Assembly (NCBI RefSeq): GCF_030067675.1
Contig: NZ_JASJEV010000010.1
Location: 41,001-105,000 of the forward strand
From: Chelatococcus albus
Lineage (GTDB): Bacteria; Pseudomonadota; Alphaproteobacteria; Rhizobiales; Beijerinckiaceae
Length of the DNA: 64,000 nucleotides
Direction: 5' to 3'
The translations under genes and the position numbers were made by a program. Numbering within the stretch: the first letter of the stretch is position 1; each line of letters begins with the position of its first letter. Below, piece by piece: positions 57,383 to 64,000 of the stretch. Under the pieces are notes generated by a model. That model had not been told where the DNA came from. It made no database searches and worked only from the letters and a program-made list of their open reading frames with translations.

Positions 57383-57855
57383 CGGCGTATACCGTGTTTT
57401 GAGGAAGTCCATTGTGTTGCCGTGGCTCCGTAGAAAAGGTCCGCGGCTCGAAGCGGGCGGGGACCGGTTCGAGGCCTTGACAGCATGGCGGACAAAGCCC
57501 TCGCCCGCGGGCCGCAACCTAACCGATTGGGCGCGGGAGTACAATGTTCGGCCACAAGGAACGTCGTCGCAGCCCGTCCTTCCGTTGCTTGCGGTTGGAT
57601 ATGGTGGGGAAACGGGCTCCGGGCAAGGCGACGCCGCGCCGCGCCCGCACGGACGCGCCCGGCGTGGGGCACTGGCGTTCGCGCCCGCCGCCCTCTATAT
57701 CGCCACGACGAATTGACCCATCATGGACCGTCGGCGGATGCGCGACCTTCATTCGCTGGTAACCGTCCGTCCGCAGTTTCGGTCGCTCGCAGCCCGGCGG
57801 GCACGGGATCGCAAGCCCGCCGTCGGCATCGCAGCATAGGGGAGAGACGAAGCCG
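57383..57855. other. Divergent intergenic region purC/DUF1476
   Basis: About 470 bases separate the two divergent genes. Several short frames exist on both strands but are Arg/Pro/Ser-rich and show no start-site or family support. Promoters for both sides should be here; I found no clear hexamer pair or inverted repeat. Confidence 0.45.
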
Positions 57856-58176
57856 ATGACGACCTTCGACAACCGCGAGGCCGCTTTCGAGAACAAGTTC
57901 GCGCACGATGAGGAGCTGCGCTTCAAGGCAACCGCCCGGCGCAACAAGCTCCTCGGTCTGTGGGCCGCCGAAAAGCTCGGCAAGCAGGGCGCGGAGGCGG
58001 AAGCCTATGCCAAGAGCGTCGTCATGGCCGATTTCGAAGAAGCGGGCGAGGACGACGTGTTCCGCAAGGTGCGGGCGGATTTTGACACGGCCGGCGTCTC
58101 GCAGTCCGATCACCAGATTCGTCGCACCATGGAAGAGCTGATGGCCAAGGCCATCGACGAGGTTCGCTCGCAGTAA
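57856..58176 (+). CDS. DUF1476 protein, F1-ATPase zeta-type inhibitor
   Basis: This 106-residue all-helical protein (TTFDNREAAFENKFAHDEEL; FKATARRNKLLGLWAAEKLG) is the DUF1476 family. The Paracoccus member is the zeta subunit that blocks F1-ATPase rotation with its N-terminus. ATG follows GGGGAGAGACGAAGCC. It stands 473 bases from purC. Confidence 0.93.
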   Translation: MTTFDNREAAFENKFAHDEELRFKATARRNKLLGLWAAEKLGKQGAEAEAYAKSVVMADFEEAGEDDVFRKVRADFDTAGVSQSDHQIRRTMEELMAKAIDEVRSQ

Positions 58177-58292
58177 GGCTCGCGCCGATGTGCGGGGCGC
58201 ATGCGCGGCATGCCGTGCGCCCGTTTGCCCCACAGCGGCCCCGCGTGACAGCATTGCCGCTCGCACCGCCCCTTCGACCTTCCGGTGAGAGC

Positions 58293-59072
58293 ATGTCCGA
58301 CGTCATCAACCTGCCCGCGCGCCTCGCCGCGCCCGGTACCGCCTTCACCGCCTGGATCGGCATCCCCGATCCGATCGTGGCGGCGACGCTGGCGCGCGAG
58401 TCCTTCGATGCCGTCACACTCGACATGCAGCACAGCGCCATGGACTTCCAGGGTGTCGTGCGGGCCATTCCGGCTGTCGCAGCGGCGGGCAAGCCAGCCA
58501 TCGCCCGCATTCCGGTCGGCGAATTCCAGACGGCCTCGCGGCTCCTCGACGCCGGAGCAGCCGCCATCATCGCGCCGATGATCAACTCCGTCGCTGACGC
58601 GCGGGCGTTTGCTTCCTTCATGAAGTTTCCGCCGATCGGCGAACGCAGCTGGGGGCCTCATGGGGCACTGGCGATCTCGGGCCTCGCGCCGCAGGCCTAT
58701 TTTGCCGAGGCCAATGCGCGTTCGCTCGCCATCGCCATGATCGAGACGCGGGCGGCGCTCGCGGTCGTCGACGACATCCTGGCGGTGTCCGGCATCGATG
58801 GCGTCTTCGTCGGGCCGTCCGACCTCTCGATCGCACTGTCGGACGGGGCGGCGCTCGATCCTGGCAGCAAGGGGGTGGACGAGGCGATCGACCATGTCCT
58901 CGCGCGCGCTCGCGCGCGCGGCAAGTTCATCTGTGTCTACGCCAACGACCCCGGCCATGCCGCGCATCTCGCCCGCAAGGGCGTCGATCTCGTGGCGGCG
59001 GCGAGCGATGCGGCACTCCTGCGCCTCGCGGCCAAGCAGGCCCTGGCGACTGCACGCGGCGAGGCGGTCTGA
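58293..59072 (+). CDS. HpcH/HpaI-family aldolase
   Basis: This 259-residue TIM-barrel class II aldolase has the metal and substrate signatures FDAVTLDMQHSAMDF, GAAAIIAPMINSV, IETRAALAVVDDILAVSGIDGVFVGPSDLS. Such enzymes cleave or form 4-hydroxy-2-oxo acids such as HKHD (4-hydroxy-2-oxoheptanedioate), though the substrate here cannot be told. ATG 58293 follows GGTGAGAGC; the frame opens further 5' without conservation. Confidence 0.9.
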   Translation: MSDVINLPARLAAPGTAFTAWIGIPDPIVAATLARESFDAVTLDMQHSAMDFQGVVRAIPAVAAAGKPAIARIPVGEFQTASRLLDAGAAAIIAPMINSVADARAFASFMKFPPIGERSWGPHGALAISGLAPQAYFAEANARSLAIAMIETRAALAVVDDILAVSGIDGVFVGPSDLSIALSDGAALDPGSKGVDEAIDHVLARARARGKFICVYANDPGHAAHLARKGVDLVAAASDAALLRLAAKQALATARGEAV

Positions 59073-59107
59073 CGGGCAGCGCCGCTCCTTGCGGAGCGAA
59101 GCGTCCG

Positions 59108-59791
59108 CTAGCGTTGCGGGAAGGGCAGTCCGAAGGACTGCGCGAGGAACAGGCCGCCGTGCCGCAGGCCCTCGCCGTCGATGCCGTGGCCGAGACCGGC
59201 GGCGAGGTGCCACTGGCAGGGGACTTCGATGTTCGACAGGCCCTCAGCCGACATGAACAGTGCCTCGACCGGGATCACCTCGTCGGCATCGCCGTGCACG
59301 AGCAGGATCGGCGGGCGTGTCCGGACCTCGCCCCGCAGGTGATCCGGCCCCGGATTGTCCGGGATGACCAGCATGCCGGAATAGCCGAGCAGGGCGGCGG
59401 GGCCGACGGCGCGCCTCAGGCCGACGTGCAGCGCCATCATCGTGCCCTGGCTGAAGCCGACGAGGGCGAGCTTCGTGCCGTCGAGACGGTGTTTGGCGAG
59501 CTCGGCATCGAGGAACGCATCGAGGGCCGGCGCGGCGCGATTGACGCCACGCCACCGCTCGGACGGATCGCGGAATGTCAGCGCGAACCACTGCCGCCCC
59601 ATGGGCGCCATGCCGCACGGCTCGGGCGCATGCGGGGCGACGAAGGCGGCATCCGGCAGCCAGCGCTGCCACTGCCGGCCGATCTCGATGAGATCGTTGC
59701 CGTCGGCGCCGTAGCCGTGCAGGAAGACGACGAGCTGCCTCGTCGTGCCGGATTTCGGTGCGAGACGTGGGCCGTCGAGCGTGGCAGGCAT
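59108..59791 (-). CDS. Alpha/beta-fold phospholipase/carboxylesterase
   Basis: This 227-residue serine hydrolase has the oxyanion LVVFLHGYGADGNDL, nucleophile Ser in LALVGFSQGTMMALHV (GFSQG), Asp in LLVHGDADEVIPV and His in LAAGLGHGIDGEGLRHG. It belongs to the acyl-protein thioesterase/carboxylesterase (Est) family. ATG 59791 follows GAGGATTGTCCG. Substrate unknown. Confidence 0.9.
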   Translation of the reverse strand: MPATLDGPRLAPKSGTTRQLVVFLHGYGADGNDLIEIGRQWQRWLPDAAFVAPHAPEPCGMAPMGRQWFALTFRDPSERWRGVNRAAPALDAFLDAELAKHRLDGTKLALVGFSQGTMMALHVGLRRAVGPAALLGYSGMLVIPDNPGPDHLRGEVRTRPPILLVHGDADEVIPVEALFMSAEGLSNIEVPCQWHLAAGLGHGIDGEGLRHGGLFLAQSFGLPFPQR

Positions 59792-59870
59792 CGGACAATC
59801 CTCGAATGGTCGCGCATGCTGTAGCGCGACCGCGCGCGAAAGCGAACCCCGTCCGGTCCATGCGCGCGGC

Positions 59871-60518
59871 TCAAGGGGTCGGGAGCGGCGCCCCGTCGCG
59901 GGCCTTGGCAATGCGATAGTAGGCCCACAGCGCGTAGGCCGCCGCGCCGCGCCAGGGACGCCAGCGTTCGGCGAGCCGCCGCATGTGGCCTGTGTCAGGG
60001 CGCGCCGCGAGGTCGAGCGCGAGCCGGCTCGCCTCCTGCAGCGCGAGATCGCCGGCGGGGAAGACGTCCGCGTGCCCGAGGCAGAAGAGCAGGTAGACCT
60101 CCGCCGTCCACGGACCGATGCCCTTGACGGCCGTCAAGGCCTCCTGTGCTGCCGCCGCGTCCATATCGGCGAGCGCATCGAGATCGAGCGTCCCCTCGTC
60201 GATCGCGCGGGCGATGGCGCGCAGGGTACGCATCTTGGGCAGGGACAGCCCCACCGCCCGCAGATCGTCGTCGCCGGCGGCGAGGATGGCCTCGTGATGC
60301 AGGGGCCTGAAGCGCTCGGCGAATCGGCCCCAGATGGCGGCGGCGCTCGCGGTCGACACCTGCTGGGCGATGATGATCCCGGCAAGGCCGGCGAAGCCGG
60401 GCGCCCGCTTGCGCAAGGGCGGGCGCGCACCCGCCGCCTGCAGGCGCGCGAAGAGCGGATCATGCGCCGCAAGCGCCTCGAGGGCCGCGGTGAGTGCGTC
60501 TTCCGAATCGAGAATCAT
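59871..60518 (-). CDS. alkA: DNA-3-methyladenine glycosylase II (AlkA-like)
   Basis: This 215-residue HhH-GPD base-excision glycosylase has IIIAQQVSTASAAAIWGRF, the helix-hairpin-helix VKGIGPWTAEVYLLFCLGHADVFPAGDLALQ with the catalytic Asp of GDLALQ, and the conserved C-terminal RPWRGAAAYALWAYYR. It is shorter than E. coli AlkA (no N-terminal beta domain). ATG 60518 is favoured; the longer frame lies over the divergent region. Confidence 0.9.
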   Translation of the reverse strand: MILDSEDALTAALEALAAHDPLFARLQAAGARPPLRKRAPGFAGLAGIIIAQQVSTASAAAIWGRFAERFRPLHHEAILAAGDDDLRAVGLSLPKMRTLRAIARAIDEGTLDLDALADMDAAAAQEALTAVKGIGPWTAEVYLLFCLGHADVFPAGDLALQEASRLALDLAARPDTGHMRRLAERWRPWRGAAAYALWAYYRIAKARDGAPLPTP

Positions 60519-60702
60519 GGTCCTGCCGGTCGTGAAGGGGCTGAAGGCAACATAGGATCGTTTATCCGCCCGGTGGACCGCCTGCAGCGGACCCTTGCCA
60601 TGTACGGTCGCGCCGTCGCTAGATTGGAGCGGCGCGGTCGAGCCCCGGCGAAGGTGCGGGAGCGCTTGCCGGAGCACGCCCCCCCGGATGATGCCGGATC
60701 GA

Positions 60703-61602
60703 ATGTCTGACGTCCGCCAGCAACCCGTTTTCCGCTTCGCGCCGAGCCCGAACGGCTTCCTTCATCTCGGCCATGCCTATTCGGCGCTGCTCAACGCACG
60801 CATGGCCCATGCCGCCGGCGGACGTTTCCTGCTGCGCATCGAGGATATCGACCTCGGGCGCTGCCGGCAGGAATACGAGGCGGCGATCTACGACGACCTC
60901 GCCTGGCTGGGGCTCGGCTGGGAGAAGCCGGTGCGCAGGCAGTCGGCGCATCTCGGCGAATATCGGGTCGCCCTCGACAGCCTGCGCGAGCGAAGGCTCG
61001 TCTACCCCTGTTTCGCGACGCGCCGGGACATCATGGCGGCCGTCGCGCGCAGCGAAGGCAAGAACGGCGGGCCCTGGCCGCGCGATCCGGCCGGTGCGCC
61101 GCTCTATCCGGGACTGGCGCGCGCCCTGTCGGCGGCCGAGGCGGAGCGGCGCATCGCGGCGGGGGAACCGCATGCCTGGAGGCTGGACATGGCGGCCGCG
61201 CTCGCCGCCGTCGGCCAGCCGCTGACCTATCGGCGCCTGCTTCCGGACGGCCGCGCGGAACCGGTCGTGGCCGTTCCCGCCCGCTGGGGCGACGTGGTGA
61301 TCGCGCGCAAGGACGTGCCGACGAGCTATCACCTGTCGGTCGTGCTCGACGATGCGCTCCAGGGCGTGACGCACGTGGTGCGCGGCGCCGATCTCGAGGC
61401 GGCGACAGACCTGCACAGGCTGTTGCAGGCTCTCTTCGATCTGCCGACACCCCTCTACCATCATCATCCGCTCGTGCTGGACGGCGAGGGGGGCAAGCTG
61501 TCGAAGAGCCTGCAGTCCGAATCGCTGCGCGACCTGCGGGGGCGCGGCGCAACGCCCGGCGCGCTGCTGCGGCGCCTCGGTTTCGCGCCTGACGTCAGTT
61601 GA
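60703..61602 (+). CDS. gluQ: Glutamyl-Q tRNA(Asp) synthetase
   Basis: This 299-residue truncated class I synthetase lacks the anticodon-binding domain of GltX and glutamylates the queuosine of tRNA-Asp. It has the HIGH-type HLGH in RFAPSPNGFLHLGHAYSA, ARKDVPTSYHLSVVLDDALQGVTHVVRG, and KLSKS as the KMSKS-type loop. ATG 60703 is preferred; ATGs at 60688 and 60691 are possible. Its last eight bases overlap the convergent AEC gene. Confidence 0.94.
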   Translation: MSDVRQQPVFRFAPSPNGFLHLGHAYSALLNARMAHAAGGRFLLRIEDIDLGRCRQEYEAAIYDDLAWLGLGWEKPVRRQSAHLGEYRVALDSLRERRLVYPCFATRRDIMAAVARSEGKNGGPWPRDPAGAPLYPGLARALSAAEAERRIAAGEPHAWRLDMAAALAAVGQPLTYRRLLPDGRAEPVVAVPARWGDVVIARKDVPTSYHLSVVLDDALQGVTHVVRGADLEAATDLHRLLQALFDLPTPLYHHHPLVLDGEGGKLSKSLQSESLRDLRGRGATPGALLRRLGFAPDVS

Positions 61603-62518
61603 CGCCGACGCCGAGCACGGCAAGCCAGAAGACCGTGGTGAAGAGCGACAGGACCGTCGACAAGCCGATGGCACTTGAGGCGATGCCGACGCCGGAGCGG
61701 TATCGCTCGGCGAAGAGATAGGCGTTGATGCCCGAGGGTGCGGAGGCGAAGAGCACCGCGACCCCCGCCCAGGCTCGCGGCATGGAGAAGGCCTGAGTCG
61801 CGAGCAGATAGACCACGAGCGGGTGGACGACGAGCTTGAGGACGGTGATCACCGCCGGCAGTCCGAAGCCCGAGCCGAGGCCGTAGCGCCTGAGTGCCAT
61901 GCCCATGGCGACGAGCGCGCAGGGCACGGCGGCGCCGGCGATCGGCTCGATGATGAGCCACGCGAGATCAGGCACTCCCGTCGGCAGGAGGCGGCTCGCG
62001 GAACCGGCGAGCACCGCGACGACGATCGGATGGGTGACGAGACGGCGCAGGATGGTGACGGGCGATGCTCCACGCCCTTCCACGAGCAATGTCGCCACCG
62101 TCATCATGATCGGCAGATGGATCGCAATGAGCAGGAAGAGCGGGACCGCGCCCTCCTCGCCATAGGCCTTGAGGATGAGCGGGATGCCGACCAGCACCGT
62201 GTTCGCCTGCCCGGCCGAGAAGCCGGCCACGACGCCCTCGGCGCTGTTGACGCGATAGAGCTGACGGGCGGCCACCGTCGCCAGAACCCAGACCACGGCC
62301 ACGCCGGCGAAATAGGAGATCCAGTAGCCCCACGGCTGCACCGCCGGGATCTGCGCCTTGGCGAGTGTCCGGAAGATGAGGCAGGGCACGGCGAGCGCGT
62401 AGACGAAGTCGGAGATGCCTTCGCCCGCACGGTCGCTCACGAGATTCGCGAGCCGGGCGAAGAAGCCGACGGCAATGAGGCTGGCAACGGGCAGGACGAC
62501 GAGAAGAACGGCGAGCAT
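61595..62518 (-). CDS. AEC-family auxin-efflux-type transporter
   Basis: This 307-residue membrane protein has two repeats of five TM helices typical of the AEC superfamily (for example VAGFSAGQANTVLVGIPLILKAYG and FASAPSGINAYLFAERY). Members move malate, malonate or other organic acids. The 3' end overlaps the gluQ stop by eight bases in the convergent direction. Substrate unknown. Confidence 0.9.
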   Translation of the reverse strand: MLAVLLVVLPVASLIAVGFFARLANLVSDRAGEGISDFVYALAVPCLIFRTLAKAQIPAVQPWGYWISYFAGVAVVWVLATVAARQLYRVNSAEGVVAGFSAGQANTVLVGIPLILKAYGEEGAVPLFLLIAIHLPIMMTVATLLVEGRGASPVTILRRLVTHPIVVAVLAGSASRLLPTGVPDLAWLIIEPIAGAAVPCALVAMGMALRRYGLGSGFGLPAVITVLKLVVHPLVVYLLATQAFSMPRAWAGVAVLFASAPSGINAYLFAERYRSGVGIASSAIGLSTVLSLFTTVFWLAVLGVGVN

Positions 62519-62644
62519 TGCGGCTGATCGAAGGAGCCTGCCGCGACCTTCGTCCGGGCCGGCGGGTGGAGAAAGACTGCCGAGCGCAAGGCTGGCATGT
62601 TCTGACGCGCGAGGGAGTCAGGCTGCGGCGCGAGTGCCGGAGCC

Positions 62645-64000
62645 TCAACGCCCCTGCTGGGCGACGACGGTGGAGGTTGCCGCCTTGGCGACGAGGTCGT
62701 TCACCTGGTCGCGCTGGCGCCTGAATTCCGCGAGCGCCCGGCCGTCGAGCTCGCGTCCACGCGGCACCTTGATCTTCATCGGGTTCACGAAGTGGCCGTT
62801 GACGAGCACCTCGTAGTGCAGGTGGGGACCGGTCGAGAGGCCCGTGGAACCGAGATAGCCGATGACCTGCCCCTGGCGGACCTTGGTGCCCGGGGCGATG
62901 CCGCGCGCGAAGGCGGACTGGTGGGAGTAGGTCGTCACATAGCCGTTGGCGTGCTGGATCTGGGTGTGCTTGCCGTAGCCCGATTCCCACCCCGCCTTGA
63001 TGACGACACCGTCGCCGGCCGCGAGGATGGGCGTGCCGATCTTGTTGGCCCAGTCGACGCCGGTGTGCATCTTCGAATAGCCGAGCACCGGATGGCGCCG
63101 GTAGCCGAAGCCGGAGCGCATGATGGCGTCCGTGATCGGCTTGCGCATGAGGAACTTCTTGAGGGAGCGTCCTTCCTCGTCGAAATAGTCGATCGTGTTG
63201 TCGTCCGGCGACTGGTAGCGGTAGACACGGCGCGTCTCGCCGCCAACCGAGAGCGAGGCATAGAGGATCTCCGCGCGCGCGCCGTCGCCTTCCTCGTCCT
63301 CGCTGTAGAAGATCTCGAGCGAATCGCCGCCGGTGACGCGCCGCTGGAAATCGACGTCGGAGGCAAAGATACGCACCATCTCGTCAGCGATGTGGCGCGG
63401 GATCTCGTTCTTCAGCGCCGTCTCGTAGAGGCTGGCGTAGAGCCGGGCGCCGCTGCCGCCCTCCTCGTCCTCCTCGTCTTCCTCCTCTTCCTCCGCATCG
63501 CCCGGGCCGCGCGCCACGACCTCGTCCTGCGGCAAGAACACCGGCACGAAGGCACCCCGGTCGTTGACCGCGGCCATGGCCTGGATCGATTGCTCGTCGA
63601 GCAGCGTGACGCGCATGATCTGGCGCGCATCGCCATTGCGTGGGCCGGGGGCGATCAGGAGCTTGACCTGCTGGCCCTCGCCGACGGCGGAGAGCTTCAG
63701 CCGATCGGCGATTGCCGCGAGGATCGATCTGATCTGCTCGGGCGTTGCGCCATTGGCCTTGAGCATCTGCTCGAGCGTCTCGCCCTTCTTGAGCACGACG
63801 ATGCGTTCTTCGACGAGCGGGTCCTTGCCGGCCGCATCCTTCTTGGCGAGGACGGTGACGTTCTCGGGCACGACGCGGACTTCGAGGCCCGAGAAAGGGG
63901 TATCGACGGGGTTCGCATAGCCCTGCAGCCCGGCGATGGCATCGGGCTGTCGCAGCGTGCGGGACAGCATGAGCTGCGGCGGCAGGGGCAGGACCGGCCG
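62645..64000 (-). CDS. M23-family peptidoglycan endopeptidase, partial (N-terminus outside window)
   Basis: The open frame continues past base 64000 without a start, so the N-terminus is missing; ATG 63970 is internal to the frame. The C-terminal LytM domain is complete: HPVLGYSKMHTGVDWANKIG carries the first His/Asp ligands and SHQSAFARGIAPGTKV plus GLSTGPHLHYEV (HLH) the others, so it should cut peptide cross-links. Two upstream modules (LysM/G5-like) precede it. A run of acidic residues (GDAEEEEEDEEDEEGG) lies near the middle. The ending is basic. A periplasmic cell-division or envelope role is expected. Confidence 0.9.
   Translation of the reverse strand, partial: RPVLPLPPQLMLSRTLRQPDAIAGLQGYANPVDTPFSGLEVRVVPENVTVLAKKDAAGKDPLVEERIVVLKKGETLEQMLKANGATPEQIRSILAAIADRLKLSAVGEGQQVKLLIAPGPRNGDARQIMRVTLLDEQSIQAMAAVNDRGAFVPVFLPQDEVVARGPGDAEEEEEDEEDEEGGSGARLYASLYETALKNEIPRHIADEMVRIFASDVDFQRRVTGGDSLEIFYSEDEEGDGARAEILYASLSVGGETRRVYRYQSPDDNTIDYFDEEGRSLKKFLMRKPITDAIMRSGFGYRRHPVLGYSKMHTGVDWANKIGTPILAAGDGVVIKAGWESGYGKHTQIQHANGYVTTYSHQSAFARGIAPGTKVRQGQVIGYLGSTGLSTGPHLHYEVLVNGHFVNPMKIKVPRGRELDGRALAEFRRQRDQVNDLVAKAATSTVVAQQGR

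Noticed and set aside
57383..57855. Short frames in the purC/DUF1476 intergenic region
   Set aside because: They have no convincing ribosome site, composition or motif and are probably chance frames.

Overview
The window is about 68-70% GC, densely packed and read on both strands. Its gene content points to an alphaproteobacterium of the order Hyphomicrobiales (Rhizobiales): a split purS-purQ-purL FGAM synthase, a zeta-type F1-ATPase inhibitor (DUF1476), the argH-lptM-lysA-TIGR02302 run facing tlpA, purL-bolA-grxD, and a GCS-type chemoreceptor. I cannot fix the genus from sequence alone. There is no rRNA, CRISPR array, insertion sequence or intact prophage.

Layout. 1-6.6 kb: a LysR regulator (cut by the window edge) facing an ALDH7 aldehyde dehydrogenase, glutaryl-CoA dehydrogenase, a family III CoA-transferase and a ThDP enzyme; this reads as a lysine/2-aminoadipate/glutarate catabolic operon. 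6.6-11.5 kb: a membrane adenylate cyclase, then a MarR regulator with a C-terminal Cys/His cluster facing an exported EF-hand-like protein, a CPGC redoxin and a class I glutamine amidotransferase; a strong promoter with a perfect palindrome lies between. 11.7-17.9 kb: polA, a nitroreductase, an acyltransferase, an NMN adenylyltransferase/Nudix fusion and tRNA-Arg(CCG), followed by a gene-poor stretch with one small odd ORF. 18.4-23.3 kb: an MBL hydrolase, a TIM-barrel protein and a large methyl-accepting chemotaxis protein. 23.3-27.2 kb: a long intergenic region with a Fur-like palindrome, then exbB-exbD-tonB and a small exported protein.

27.2-35.1 kb: a PNPOx/FNR/ferredoxin fusion and a GST facing a LysR regulator, then ogt, an unusual PanD homologue, a MocR-type regulator facing an EamA transporter, and tRNA-Leu(CAA). 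35.3-42.4 kb: YqaA, DsbB, an HNH endonuclease, 3-hydroxyacyl-CoA dehydrogenase with etfA-etfB, then a rhomboid protease, PduO cobalamin adenosyltransferase, a PagL-like protein and a twin-TM protein. 42.5-50.4 kb: TIGR02302 protein, lysA, lptM and argH facing tlpA, then a soluble globin-coupled chemoreceptor. 50.5-57.4 kb: grxD, bolA, purL, purQ, purS, a lipoprotein and purC on the minus strand, interrupted by one plus-strand TadG-like VWA protein. 57.9-64 kb: DUF1476, an HpcH aldolase, a carboxylesterase, a DNA glycosylase, glutamyl-Q tRNA(Asp) synthetase, an AEC carrier and an M23 peptidase (cut by the window edge).

Functional links: EtfAB at 38-40 kb is the expected electron acceptor for the glutaryl-CoA dehydrogenase at 2.3 kb, and the 3-hydroxyacyl-CoA dehydrogenase beside it can take the crotonyl-CoA route onward. 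Several divergent gene pairs carry clear inverted repeats between regulator and target, and these are the most directly testable observations. The best candidate for an undescribed system is the MarR/exported protein/redoxin/amidotransferase cluster at 8.6-11.5 kb. No wholly new system can be proven from the sequence alone.
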